64,000 bases of DNA from an uncultured Gammaproteobacteria bacterium (GTDB lineage: Bacteria > Pseudomonadota > Gammaproteobacteria > Steroidobacterales > Foliamicaceae): NCBI GenBank assembly GCA_951828235.1, contig OX639965.1, positions 2,894,129 through 2,958,128 of the forward strand, written 5' to 3'. Below, in pieces: positions 8,527 through 16,744 of this stretch. Positions within the stretch are counted from its first letter, which is position 1; each line of letters opens with the position of its first letter. Both the position numbers and the translations under genes were made by a program. The notes under the pieces are model-generated. The model worked only from the letters and a program-made list of their open reading frames with translations. It ran no database searches and was not told where the DNA came from.

Positions 8527-8589
8527 CTTGGGCAGCCGGATGGGATGAGGACCAGGCGAAGTTCAGCCCCCTATTTTAGCTTGTGAGTT

Positions 8590-8606
8590 GGGCGGGAGGG
8601 CGTCCC
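8590..8606. repeat. Short GC-rich hairpin of a REP-like type
   Basis: The sequence GGCGGGAGGGCGTCCC just upstream of the insertion sequence contains, on the minus strand, the GGGACGCCCTC core also seen at 3021-3038 and 55858-55877. Confidence 0.3.
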
Positions 8607-8701
8607 AGCCTTGTCCAATGAGACATGAGCCTGAACGAGTGACGTAGATCCAACGAGAGATGAGCCTGTAGGCGTGCGTTTGGGATCATCGGAGGATGAT
8701 C

Positions 8702-9958
8702 GTGACGCTACACACCGAACGGGTTCGGACTTTGGAAGAGGTTCGCGCCTTTGTTGAGGGCAGCGAGGCGGTGGACTTTGCCGTCTCCGACCGCGAGGGG
8801 ATCTACCGCTTGATTCGTCGCACGCTGGTGCGGCTGGATTATCCCTGTTTGGGCAAGGCGGACAAGGGGCTGGTGAAGCGCTACCTGGGCAAGGTGACGG
8901 GGCTGTCGCGGGCGCAGTTGACGCGCCTGATCGCCCAGCACCGGGTGACCGGCCGGATCGAGGACCGCCGCGGCGGGGCGCCGGCGAAGCCGTTTGCGCG
9001 CCGGTACACGCGCGCCGACATCCGGCGCCTGGCGGAGGTCGACGCCGCCCTGGGCCAGATGTCCGGCGCCGCCACGCGTTGTGTGCTGCGCCGCCAATGG
9101 GAGATGTTCGGCGACCGGCGCTTTGAGCGCCTGTCAAAACTGTCCAATGGGCACCTGTATAACCTGCGCAAGTCGTTGACCTACCGCAACGTGCGCCAGG
9201 TCTTCGAGCGCACCCGCCCCAGTGCGGTGGCCATCGGGGTGCGGCGGCGGCCCGAGCCCAGGGGCCGGCCGGGGTTCTTGCGCGTAGACACCGTGCACCA
9301 GGGCGATCAGGACGGCGTCAAGGGGATCTATCACATCAACGTGGTGGATGAGATCACGCAATACCAGCATGTGGGCAGTATGGCGGCGATCTCGGAGGCC
9401 TTCCTGATCCCGGCGCTTGAAGACCTCATCGAGGCCTTTCCCTTTGACGTTATGGGGTTCCACGCCGACAACGGCTCCGAGTACATCAACCACCAGGTCG
9501 CGGCGCTTTTGGAGAAGCTGCACATCGGCGACTTCACCAAGTCCCGGGCCCGCCAATCCCACGACAACGCCCTGGTCGAGAGCAAGAACGCCTCGGTGAT
9601 CCGCAAGTGGCTCGGCTACAGCCATATCCCGATACGCTTCGTTGAAGCGGTAAACGCCTTCAACCGGGACTCACTGTCGCCGTTTCTCAACCACCACCGC
9701 CCGTGCCTGTTCCCCATCGAGGTCATCGACGCCAAAGGCCGGGTGCGCAAGCGCTACCGCGACGATAACGTAATGACGCCCTACCAGAAGCTGAAGTCGC
9801 TGGACAACGCCGAACAGCACCTGCGCCCCGGCGTCACCTTCGAACAGCTCGACGCCGTGGCCCTCAAGATCAGCGACTTCGAAGCCGCGCAAGCCGTGAC
9901 CCGCGCACGCAATCACCTGTTCCAGCAGATCGGCAAGGCCATCGCCACCGCGGCCTGA
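8702..9958 (+). CDS. DDE transposase with integrase catalytic core
   Basis: The product of about 418 aa has an N-terminal helical DNA-binding part, which includes SRAQLTRLIAQHRVTG. An rve-type catalytic domain follows, with acidic residues in RVDTVHQGD, GFHADNGSEY and NALVESKNA. These are D198, D258 and E295 when counted from the ATG at 8696, giving a D-36-E spacing. I prefer the GTG at 8702 because GGAGG (8691-8695) abuts the ATG but lies six bases from the GTG. The reading frame is intact, so the enzyme may be active. It resembles IS481/ISNCY-type integrase-like transposases; the exact family was not determined. Confidence 0.88.
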   Translation: MTLHTERVRTLEEVRAFVEGSEAVDFAVSDREGIYRLIRRTLVRLDYPCLGKADKGLVKRYLGKVTGLSRAQLTRLIAQHRVTGRIEDRRGGAPAKPFARRYTRADIRRLAEVDAALGQMSGAATRCVLRRQWEMFGDRRFERLSKLSNGHLYNLRKSLTYRNVRQVFERTRPSAVAIGVRRRPEPRGRPGFLRVDTVHQGDQDGVKGIYHINVVDEITQYQHVGSMAAISEAFLIPALEDLIEAFPFDVMGFHADNGSEYINHQVAALLEKLHIGDFTKSRARQSHDNALVESKNASVIRKWLGYSHIPIRFVEAVNAFNRDSLSPFLNHHRPCLFPIEVIDAKGRVRKRYRDDNVMTPYQKLKSLDNAEQHLRPGVTFEQLDAVALKISDFEAAQAVTRARNHLFQQIGKAIATAA

Positions 9959-9978
9959 GCGCCTTTCCTTTAAAGCCC

Positions 9979-10115
9979 GTCCTGTGGAGTTGTGGACGAG
10001 TCCTGCGGAACGGCCCGCGCCCTTACGGGACGTGGGGTCAGCCCGTGGATAATGCGACCGCGTTACCCACCGCCTGACCCCACTCGCGAGCCTCTCGACC
10101 ACAACTCCACAGGAC
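9979..10115. repeat. Nested hairpin downstream of the transposase
   Basis: A 22-bp inverted repeat with one mismatch (9979-10000 and 10094-10115) encloses a second perfect 10-bp inverted repeat, GTGGGGTCAG and CTGACCCCAC (10032-10041 and 10074-10083). A further imperfect stem lies between these. The whole 137 bases could fold as one long hairpin. It lies inside the insertion sequence, after the transposase stop codon. From there to ccmB (10116-10294) I see only the element's right end and no gene. Confidence 0.75.
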
Positions 10116-10294
10116 CCGCCACCAATGATCTTGGATCAGGAAGAAAAAACCCGGCGCACAACCCTTGAACACCCATCGCACAGACCTCAAGATACAGACC
10201 CTTTCAACAATAATCCCAAACACGCCGACCGCTTACAACCAACACAACGCTTCAGGCTCATGTCCGTATTGGATTGCGCTGTCCCGCCCTCCTT

Positions 10295-10960
10295 TCAGTC
10301 CGCCGTAGCGCGGAGCGCAGCGCCCGCAGCCCAGGGCAGCAGCCCCAGAGCCAGCAGAAGAAAAGCCCCGAGCATCATCAGCGGCGCGCCGACCGGCAGG
10401 CCGTCAACCGCCAATTCCGTCCCCCTGACCCCAAAAAGCAGTACCGGCAATGACAGCGGCAAAACCAGCAGCGCCAGCAATCCCACGCCGCGGCGCAATC
10501 CCGCGGTCAGCGCCGCGGCCACGGTCGCCAGCAGGATCAGCGCCGGCGTCCCCAGCGCCAGGGTGGCCGGAAGGACCAGCAGTGCAAGTCCTTCCATCCC
10601 GTAGCTGGCGGCAAGCAGCGGCGAGAGCAGCACCAGGGGAAGCCCGAATACGCACCAGTTGGCGCCCGCCTTGGCCAGCGCAAGCCAGGCCGGATCCACC
10701 GGGCTCAGGAGCATCAGGTCAAGCGTCCCGTCCTCCCGGTCGGGTTGAAACAACAGCGGCATGGCGATCAGCATCGAAAGGAACGCCACCACCCAGATCA
10801 CCCCTGCACCCCACCGTGCGAGCAGCTCAGGCTCCAGTCCCGCAACGATCGAAAAAAGGGACGTGGAGATAAGAAAAAATACAATATTAATAATAATATG
10901 TATCCACTTCTTAAAGTAGATCAAGAATTCCTGCTGCAATACTGACAGCCAGATTCTCAT
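10295..10960 (-). CDS. ccmB: Haem exporter ABC membrane subunit CcmB
   Basis: CcmB is the membrane partner of the CcmA ATPase; together they power release of haem-loaded CcmE. The 221-aa protein has six hydrophobic helices and the family stretch FQPDREDGTLDLMLLSP near residue 70. Its stop lies 20 bases from the inserted element, so the element landed at the gene boundary and left ccmB intact. The first 35 codons are strikingly AT-rich compared with the rest of the gene (QEFLIYFKKWIHIIINIVFF). The ATG overlaps the ccmA stop codon by four bases. Confidence 0.93.
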   Translation of the reverse strand: MRIWLSVLQQEFLIYFKKWIHIIINIVFFLISTSLFSIVAGLEPELLARWGAGVIWVVAFLSMLIAMPLLFQPDREDGTLDLMLLSPVDPAWLALAKAGANWCVFGLPLVLLSPLLAASYGMEGLALLVLPATLALGTPALILLATVAAALTAGLRRGVGLLALLVLPLSLPVLLFGVRGTELAVDGLPVGAPLMMLGAFLLLALGLLPWAAGAALRATAD

Positions 10961-11571
10961 CCCCGCACACCAAGAAACAATTCAGAAACCTGTACCTGGA
11001 ATTGCCAATCCATCCGATGTCCCGCCAACACCGCGCACCCGCCTGCGCCGAGATGCGAATCCAGTTCCTGCTGCAGCCACTCCCTGCCCTGTGCGTCGAG
11101 GTTCGCATCCGGTTCGTCCAACAACCACAACGGGGGGCCGGAACCAATCAGGCCGGCCAGCGCCAGGCGCCGGCGTTGTCCGTACGACAATTGCGAGGCG
11201 GTTCGCTCCTCAAGTCCGCCCAGGCCCGCCTTCTCCAGCAACTCGCCTTCCCTTCCGCCTGAGCCTGCCAGCCGCAGCGCAAACGCCAGGTTGCGGCGCA
11301 CGCTCAGTTCGCCCTTGACGCCATCCTTGTGGCCCAGCCACCCCAGGCAACGCAGATAGCGTGCCGGGTCGCTGCGGAAGCCCACACCATTCAGTTCAAC
11401 CGTTCCGGTTTCCAGCGGCAGCAGTCCTGCCAGCGCCCGCAACAGGGAAGTCTTGCCGGAACCGTTCGGCCCCTTCAGCAGCAGCAGGGAACCCGGCGCC
11501 AGGCTGAAGGACAGTTCATGGAAAAGGCGCCGTTCCCCGCGCCAGAGACTCAGCCCTTGCGCCGCAAGCAT
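10957..11571 (-). CDS. ccmA: Haem exporter ABC ATPase CcmA
   Basis: This 204-aa ABC ATPase has Walker A GPNGSGKT (residues 34-41), the signature LSYGQRRRL (128-136) and Walker B LWLLDEPDANLD (148-159). The LSYGQ signature and short length are typical of CcmA. It is the first gene of the ccm operon and lies 33 bases downstream of the oxidoreductase gene on the same strand, so the two may share a transcript. Confidence 0.95.
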   Translation of the reverse strand: MLAAQGLSLWRGERRLFHELSFSLAPGSLLLLKGPNGSGKTSLLRALAGLLPLETGTVELNGVGFRSDPARYLRCLGWLGHKDGVKGELSVRRNLAFALRLAGSGGREGELLEKAGLGGLEERTASQLSYGQRRRLALAGLIGSGPPLWLLDEPDANLDAQGREWLQQELDSHLGAGGCAVLAGHRMDWQFQVQVSELFLGVRG

Positions 11572-11604
11572 GGTGGTTTCCAGTGCTGGTGCCGGGGCAC
11601 GACG

Positions 11605-12612
11605 CTAGTCGATTCTCACCAACAGCTTGCCGAAATGCTCGCCCCGGGTTATCGAACCGATGGCCTCAGGGCCTTCAGACAAGGCGTACTCGCGGTCTAT
11701 AACGGCGGAAATCCCATGCATGATCAGGTGTGCGCTCAACGCCCGGTGGTCGTCGCGGGCGCCCACCGTAATTCCATGGATGCCGGCGCATTTTCCGATC
11801 AGGCCCATGGCGTTCAACTCGGCGCTCACGCCGCCCAGCGCACCCAGGACCCCGATGGACCCGCCGAGACCCAGGGCCTGCAGCGACTGACCCAGCGTGC
11901 CCATTCCGCCGGTCTCCACCACAACATCCACGCCGCCCCCGGCGCGCTGGAAGGCCTCCGCCCCCCACTCCGGCGTCTGCTTGTAGTTGATCGTCTCGTC
12001 CGCGCCCAGTTCCCTGGCGCGCTCCAGCTTCTCGTCGCTGGAAGAGGTGATGACCGCAGTCGCCCCGAAGGATTTTGCGAGTTGCAGACCAAAGATGGAC
12101 ACGCCGCCGGTGCCCAGCAGCAGCACCCTGGAGTCCGGCCCAACGGGACCGCCACAATGCAGCGCGGTCCAGGCGGTCACGCCCGCGCAGGCCAGCGAGG
12201 CTGCCGTTTCCGTGCTCATTCCGGCCGGCACGGGCAACAATGCCGATTCCGGGAATACCCCCAATTCGGTGAGAGCCCCCGGCGCCTCGCATCCCGTGGT
12301 GCGGGTTCGCACGCCAGGTCGCACCGGCTGCGATTCCCAGTCCTGCCAGAACACCGTCATGACGCGGTCGCCCGGCTGAAACTGCGTGACCTCCGCGCCT
12401 ACCGATTCCACCTCCCCTGCCCCGTCGGACAACGGTATCAGCGGGTAGTCCTTGCCGCCGCCGTAGATGCCGGCGCAGATCATGAAATCCCGGTAGTTGA
12501 TCGCGGCCGCCTGCATCCGCACACGCACCTCGCCCTGCCCGGGCTCCGGCGCTGCGCCTGAAAAGACTTGAAGGTTTTCAAGGCCGGACGCCGTCAACTG
12601 CACGCACTGCAT
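11605..12612 (-). CDS. Zinc-independent medium-chain alcohol dehydrogenase / quinone oxidoreductase family
   Basis: The 335-aa protein has an N-terminal GroES-like domain (AAAINYRDFMICAGIYGG) and a Rossmann fold with the nucleotide motif LLLGTGGVSIFGLQLAKSFGA around residue 170. The cysteine cluster that binds structural zinc in classical alcohol dehydrogenases is not seen, so it belongs with the NADPH:quinone-oxidoreductase-like branch. The start is the ATG at 12612. The substrate is unknown. It is upstream of ccmA on the same strand. Confidence 0.85.
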   Translation of the reverse strand: MQCVQLTASGLENLQVFSGAAPEPGQGEVRVRMQAAAINYRDFMICAGIYGGGKDYPLIPLSDGAGEVESVGAEVTQFQPGDRVMTVFWQDWESQPVRPGVRTRTTGCEAPGALTELGVFPESALLPVPAGMSTETAASLACAGVTAWTALHCGGPVGPDSRVLLLGTGGVSIFGLQLAKSFGATAVITSSSDEKLERARELGADETINYKQTPEWGAEAFQRAGGGVDVVVETGGMGTLGQSLQALGLGGSIGVLGALGGVSAELNAMGLIGKCAGIHGITVGARDDHRALSAHLIMHGISAVIDREYALSEGPEAIGSITRGEHFGKLLVRID

Positions 12613-12784
12613 AAGTTTCTCCCTTGCAAGGTTCCAGATGAATTGGAGCTAGAGGGCGGATTGTGCCCTATTCCCCCCTGGAAAGGCGTTCAATTCGCTG
12701 ACGCTTCCTCCACTAGCCAAGATCGCCGATTCTGTATAGCCTTAGGGTGACAGGGTATTCACACATTGACCGGGGACCGGGACC

Positions 12785-13909
12785 ATGCAGAAACCGACAC
12801 TGAAGGACGTTTACCGCCCTACCCATGACGAGGCGGCAAGGCACGCATTTGTAGGTGCGTTGAAGGGTTACGTGAATGGCCCGCTGGAGGCGCGTCTTGC
12901 AGACCATTACGAGGAACGCGTCAAACCTGCCTTCGTGGAAACCCACGGGCGCGCACCGGAGAACCGCCTGGACGGAACCAAAGCTTTTCGCGGGGACCAC
13001 CTGTATCAGCTCTGGGGCAGCTCGGTGTTTACCTCCCAGGACCTCATGTGGGAGACGGTGGGCGAGACCTGCGATCGTCTGCTGCCTGCATTTGAAGCGC
13101 GCCGGCAGGCACTGGCGGAAAAGGAACCGCTGGGGCGTCTCGAAATCGAGGAAGACTTCGTGCCGCCGGATCCCATTCGCCGCGTGGAGATACATCGCCA
13201 GCCCGGCGGCTATTTCGGGCAATCCGGCGATACAAGCCTGCGTCTGGGCATGGACTACATGGGAACGGGCGAGCTTTATCGTGCCGCCAAGGGCCTGTCC
13301 GAAGGCGACGAGGTCGGGGACCCCGGAATGGGGAAATACCTCCTCGGCGCTCTTGGACGCCGGTTTCCCGATGTCAATCCGGCCTCCGTGCTCGACCTGG
13401 GCTGCGGCGTCGGCGTCCACACCGTGGCCTACAAGCAGGCATTTCCGGATGCGGAGGTGTGGGGCGTGGACCTGTCCGCGCCTTTCCTGCGGTTCGCCCA
13501 TGTGTGGGCCGAAGACAAGGGCCTGGCGATCAACTACCGGCAGGCGTGCGCGAGCAAGACCGGCTTCGCCGACGGCCACTTCGACCTGATCGTCTCGCAC
13601 ATCATGTTCCATGAAACCTGGCATGACGTGCTGCCCGGCATCATGGCCGAAGCCCATCGCCTGCTCGCGCCCGGCGGGATCTTTCTGAACGCCGATGTGC
13701 CGTATCAGCCCGAACGCCTGTCGATGACCAAGCAGGTCACCAACCACTGGCAAGTCGTTAACAACGGTGAACCGTTCTGGACCGGCTTTGCCGATACCGA
13801 TGTCCGCGAGTCCCTGATCGATGGCGGCTTCGACGCGCAAGACGTGTTCGCGGAGTACGACCCCCTGGGTTCGGGCGAGTACTTCATCTTCGGCGGGGTC
13901 AAGGCTTGA
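12785..13909 (+). CDS. Class I SAM-dependent methyltransferase
   Basis: The protein is 374 aa. An N-terminal helical extension of about 190 residues precedes a methyltransferase core with motif I VLDLGCGVGVHT and an acidic loop VWGVDLSAPF. The motif IV-like region is DLIVSHIMFHETWHDVLPG, followed by ALRLLAPGG-type residues (EAHRLLAPGGIF). The N-terminal half is not recognised and may select the substrate. The ATG at 12785 sits in the sequence GACCATGCAGAAACC. The downstream small gene starts at its stop codon, so the two are probably co-translated. Confidence 0.83.
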   Translation: MQKPTLKDVYRPTHDEAARHAFVGALKGYVNGPLEARLADHYEERVKPAFVETHGRAPENRLDGTKAFRGDHLYQLWGSSVFTSQDLMWETVGETCDRLLPAFEARRQALAEKEPLGRLEIEEDFVPPDPIRRVEIHRQPGGYFGQSGDTSLRLGMDYMGTGELYRAAKGLSEGDEVGDPGMGKYLLGALGRRFPDVNPASVLDLGCGVGVHTVAYKQAFPDAEVWGVDLSAPFLRFAHVWAEDKGLAINYRQACASKTGFADGHFDLIVSHIMFHETWHDVLPGIMAEAHRLLAPGGIFLNADVPYQPERLSMTKQVTNHWQVVNNGEPFWTGFADTDVRESLIDGGFDAQDVFAEYDPLGSGEYFIFGGVKA

Positions 13910-14190
13910 TGGCGGCAGGCAACGACGAGAGCAGCCGGCCCTTCAAGCTGGCGCGGCCGCACCAGCTGAAGGAGCTCGGGCCCGATCAACTGGTTGCCGT
14001 CATATGGCGCCTCGCAATGGAAATCTGCGTGCTGCGCGACCGCCTCGGCACGCATGAAAGTCTGTTTGCCGAGAAGAACCTGCTTTCGCGGGACGACATC
14101 GAAGCCTATTCCCCCTCAAAGGACGAATCTGCCGCTCGCCTGAAGGCCCGCACCGAACTGATCGAGAACATCATCAACGACCTGAGTTAG
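13909..14190 (+). CDS. Small conserved-looking protein of unknown function, coupled to the methyltransferase
   Basis: This 93-aa protein begins MAAGNDESSRPF and has no signal peptide or membrane helix. It is rich in charged residues and predicted helices (QLKELGPDQLVAVIWRLAME, then LKARTELIENIINDL). The ATG overlaps the methyltransferase stop codon by one base (TGATG). A TTG one codon earlier is the alternative start. I do not recognise the family. The tight coupling suggests a partner or regulator of the methyltransferase, but that is inference. Confidence 0.65.
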   Translation: MAAGNDESSRPFKLARPHQLKELGPDQLVAVIWRLAMEICVLRDRLGTHESLFAEKNLLSRDDIEAYSPSKDESAARLKARTELIENIINDLS

Positions 14191-14447
14191 CCCGAAACGC
14201 GCGCTACCCGCATGGCCGTTGACGTGCAAGGTACCGCACAGCGGGACGCGTTTCCGCGACTCGTTGCCTGCCGATTCACTGCCGGCGCCTCCACGTCGGA
14301 CACGCTGCTCATCATCGGCAACCTGCTTCGGAGCGCCGACGGTGCACAGTAAGAAGGCGCCATGCTGATTTCCGATAGCAGGAATACCAAATCCAGAGAT
14401 AGACTCACCGAGTTGTCGTGTGACAGGCGACGGCTTACAGTCATGCT
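14191..14447. other. 257-base gap with no recognised feature
   Basis: I see no gene, RNA or repeat here. The last 30 bases probably contain the promoter of the HigBA pair, but no clear -35/-10 pair stands out. Confidence 0.4.
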
Positions 14448-14726
14448 ATGATCACGTCGTTTCGCCATCGCGGTCTGAAAGCTCTCCATGAGGGAAGAAC
14501 AGCGCGACGGGTAGGCCCGGCGCATGTCCAGAAGCTGCGGGACATCCTTGCGGCGCTTGATGCCAGCCGGGGGCCGGAAGGCATGAACCTGCCCGGATTT
14601 CGCCTGCACGAACTGAAGGGGACGCTGAAAGGACACTACGCGGTCTCGGTTTCGGGCAATTGGCGCGTGACGTTTCGGTTCGCGGACGGCATGGCGGTCG
14701 ATGTGGACTACGTGGACTATCACTGA
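14448..14726 (+). CDS. higB: HigB-type toxin (RelE/ParE superfamily)
   Basis: The 92-aa protein shows the HigB pattern: N-terminal MITSFRHRGLKALHE, a central LPGFRLHELKG stretch and the C-terminal beta strands YAVSVSGNWRVTFRF. HigB toxins cut mRNA on the ribosome. It has the usual toxin-first order, with the antitoxin 11 bases downstream. It is intact and of normal length. A second, different HigBA pair is at 38.7-39.3 kb. Confidence 0.9.
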   Translation: MITSFRHRGLKALHEGRTARRVGPAHVQKLRDILAALDASRGPEGMNLPGFRLHELKGTLKGHYAVSVSGNWRVTFRFADGMAVDVDYVDYH

Positions 14727-14737
14727 GGAGACCCGTC

Positions 14738-15025
14738 ATGGGCATGCACAATCCACCGCATCCAGGAGGCATCTTGAAGCGGCAGTGTCTCGAACCATTG
14801 GGGCTTACCGTGACACGTGCTGCCCAAGGGCTAGGCGTCACGCGCCAGGCACTGTCGGAGTTGATCAACGAGCGCGCTGGGGTCTCAGTGGAGATGGCGA
14901 TCCGATTGGCGAAGGCATTCGGCTCTACGCCCGAGACCTGGCTAGCAATGCAGATGGCCTATGACCTTTGGCAAGCGCAGAAACGCGCTCAAGACATCTC
15001 GGTGGAACAATTCGCGACCGCGTAA
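14738..15025 (+). CDS. higA: HigA-type antitoxin (XRE helix-turn-helix)
   Basis: The 95-aa protein has the HigA layout: HPGGILKRQCLEPLGLTVTRAA, then a helix-turn-helix (LGVTRQALSELINERAGVS) and FGSTPETWLAMQMAYDLW. It neutralises HigB and represses the operon. The ATG at 14738 is chosen because TGAGGAG lies seven bases upstream and it gives the canonical N terminus; upstream in-frame starts would overlap higB. The C-terminal tail is ordinary. Confidence 0.9.
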   Translation: MGMHNPPHPGGILKRQCLEPLGLTVTRAAQGLGVTRQALSELINERAGVSVEMAIRLAKAFGSTPETWLAMQMAYDLWQAQKRAQDISVEQFATA

Positions 15026-15050
15026 ATCACGAGGCAATGAGGAACCAGCC

Positions 15051-15929
15051 ATGTGCGACGACCGAACATTCAGGGAATCCGACGAGTATCTGAAGAACCG
15101 GAACGACCTGACGCGGCGCAAATTCAACGCGCTATCGGCGGGGGCCGGGCTTTCAATGCTCCTGCCGCGGGGCGCCGGTGCCGAGGAGGTCACGGAGCAG
15201 GACGTGGAAGTCACCACGCCCGATGGCGTGGCGGACTGCTACTTCGTGCATCCCGCGTCCGGGCGCCATCCCGGCGTCCTGGTGTGGCCGGACATTCTGG
15301 GCCTGCGGCCCTCATACCGGCAGATAGGCCGGCGCCTCGCCGAGTCGGGCTACTCGGTTCTCGTCGTCAATCCCTTCTACCGCTCGGCCCGCTCACCGGT
15401 CGTGCCCGAAGGCGCGACTTTTCAGGACGAGTCGGTCAGGAACAAGGTTTTTCCTCTCGCCCGCCAACTTAATGCCGAAACCCATGTCACCGACGCGCGG
15501 GCTTTTGTCGACTTCCTCGACTCACAGGCGGCAATTGATCCGGCTCGCAAGATGGGCACCACCGGATACTGCATGGGAGGTCCGATCACCATGCGCACCG
15601 CGTGGGCGCGCGCGGACCGTATCGGCGCCGGCGCCTCATTCCACGGCGGCGGACTCGTGACCGACCGGCCGGACAGTCCCCATTTACTCGTCTCGGAAAT
15701 GGACGCGCACTACCTGTTCGCCATCGCCGAGAACGACGACGACAACGAACCTGAAGTGAAGAAAGTGCTGCGCGAGACCTTCGCGGCCGCGGAACTTCCC
15801 GCTGAAATCGAGGTCTACGAGGGGGCGCTGCACGGCTGGTGTTCGCTGGATTCGTCCGTCTACAACGAGGCGCTGGCCGAACGGGCCTGGAGCCGCCTGC
15901 TCGTTTTGTTCGAAACGGCGCTTGCCTGA
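15051..15929 (+). CDS. Dienelactone hydrolase-like alpha/beta hydrolase with Tat-like signal
   Basis: The 292-aa protein has a DLH fold. The nucleophile elbow GYCMGG carries cysteine, as in dienelactone hydrolases. The acid and histidine of the triad are plausibly in FAIAENDDD and EGALHGWCS. The N terminus DLTRRKFNALSAGAGLSML resembles a twin-arginine export signal, so the protein may act in the periplasm. The ATG at 15051 follows a GAGG motif. It lies 25 bases after higA on the same strand but has no obvious link to it. The true substrate is unknown. Confidence 0.83.
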   Translation: MCDDRTFRESDEYLKNRNDLTRRKFNALSAGAGLSMLLPRGAGAEEVTEQDVEVTTPDGVADCYFVHPASGRHPGVLVWPDILGLRPSYRQIGRRLAESGYSVLVVNPFYRSARSPVVPEGATFQDESVRNKVFPLARQLNAETHVTDARAFVDFLDSQAAIDPARKMGTTGYCMGGPITMRTAWARADRIGAGASFHGGGLVTDRPDSPHLLVSEMDAHYLFAIAENDDDNEPEVKKVLRETFAAAELPAEIEVYEGALHGWCSLDSSVYNEALAERAWSRLLVLFETALA

Positions 15930-15958
15930 CGCGAGCCCAGGCAATCACCATCTCGGGA

Positions 15959-16705
15959 TCAGTTTTCAACGCGCTGAAGGATAAAGAACGTATATCCCGC
16001 CTCATCAGAGTAACGCCGTGAGATGTCGATTTCCTCCTGAATACTCTCAAGGACTTTCAGGACGCCGGCGTCACGATGTCCCGCAAGTTCCGCTAAGCGT
16101 GCTTCAAGCGGAACGTAGTAGGCGTCGTGTCCTTCCCTGGGCACACGGAAGCTGCTGACCACCCGATATCCAATAGCCTCGGCACAAGAGCGAATCGAAT
16201 TTTCGTTCGCCATTTCCGGGTATTCGGTCGCCCAGAATCGGCTCGGTGTCTCCGAAGGATCGTCTGTCCACCAGGTGAAGTCGCTGAATGCGACGCAGCC
16301 AGCCGGGCGAAGCCAGCGACGCCACGTGGCCAGCGCACACTGGATGCCTATGACATAGATGGAACCTTCGGCCCAGATGAGATCCATGCTTTTTTCGGCG
16401 ACCTCGATGGCGGCCATGTCCCCCAGCAATGGATAGATGCGGTTTGCTACGCCAGTAATGCGCGCGTCTCTGGCCAGATTCTCAAGAAACGGGGCATGAA
16501 TATCCACAGCCGTAACATGCGCATCCTGAAGCGTTTCCGCCAGAATCAGGGTCGTGCGACCGTGCCCTACTCCCAAGTCAAGAACCTGTAGAACAGAATC
16601 GCAGCACGGAACCGCGTCAAGTGCACGCAGTGTTGAAGCGTCATTGCCCGGGGCGCCTTGCGACAGGGGGCTAAAGATCTCGTATATGAGGTCGTCGGTA
16701 CTCAT
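15959..16705 (-). CDS. Class I SAM-dependent methyltransferase
   Basis: The 248-aa protein has motif I VLDLGVGHGRTT and motif II VTAVDIHAPF, then a stretch with DLIWAEGSIYVIG and the post-motif WLRPAGCVAFSDF. I chose the ATG at 16705 because GGAGGCGG lies directly upstream; a TTG ten codons earlier is the alternative. Base composition is somewhat less G+C-rich than neighbouring genes, hinting at a separate origin. It is convergent with the hydrolase, with only 29 bases between them. The substrate is unknown. Confidence 0.82.
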   Translation of the reverse strand: MSTDDLIYEIFSPLSQGAPGNDASTLRALDAVPCCDSVLQVLDLGVGHGRTTLILAETLQDAHVTAVDIHAPFLENLARDARITGVANRIYPLLGDMAAIEVAEKSMDLIWAEGSIYVIGIQCALATWRRWLRPAGCVAFSDFTWWTDDPSETPSRFWATEYPEMANENSIRSCAEAIGYRVVSSFRVPREGHDAYYVPLEARLAELAGHRDAGVLKVLESIQEEIDISRRYSDEAGYTFFILQRVEN

Positions 16706-16744
16706 CCGCCTCCAGGTCCGTTTTTTTTCGCACAACCTACCCTT

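Larger units (their letters stand above)
8614..10275 (+). mobile_element. Insertion sequence splitting the ccm operon
   Basis: A 1.66-kb element carries one DDE transposase and sits between ccmB (stop at 10295) and ccmC (start at 8526). The candidate ends are imperfect terminal inverted repeats. The left end at 8614-8637 reads TCCAATGAGACATGAGCCTG. The right end at 10250-10275 reads, on the minus strand, TCCAATACGGACATGAGCCT. A second ATGAGCCTG box at 8660-8668 may be an internal transposase site. A nested hairpin occupies 9979-10115. I could not identify a target duplication. The element is transcribed against the ccm genes. Confidence 0.8.

Noticed and set aside
14448-14452. TATGAT overlapping the higB start as a -10 box
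   Set aside because: It would place the transcription start inside the gene; the match is probably due to the ATGATC start sequence itself.
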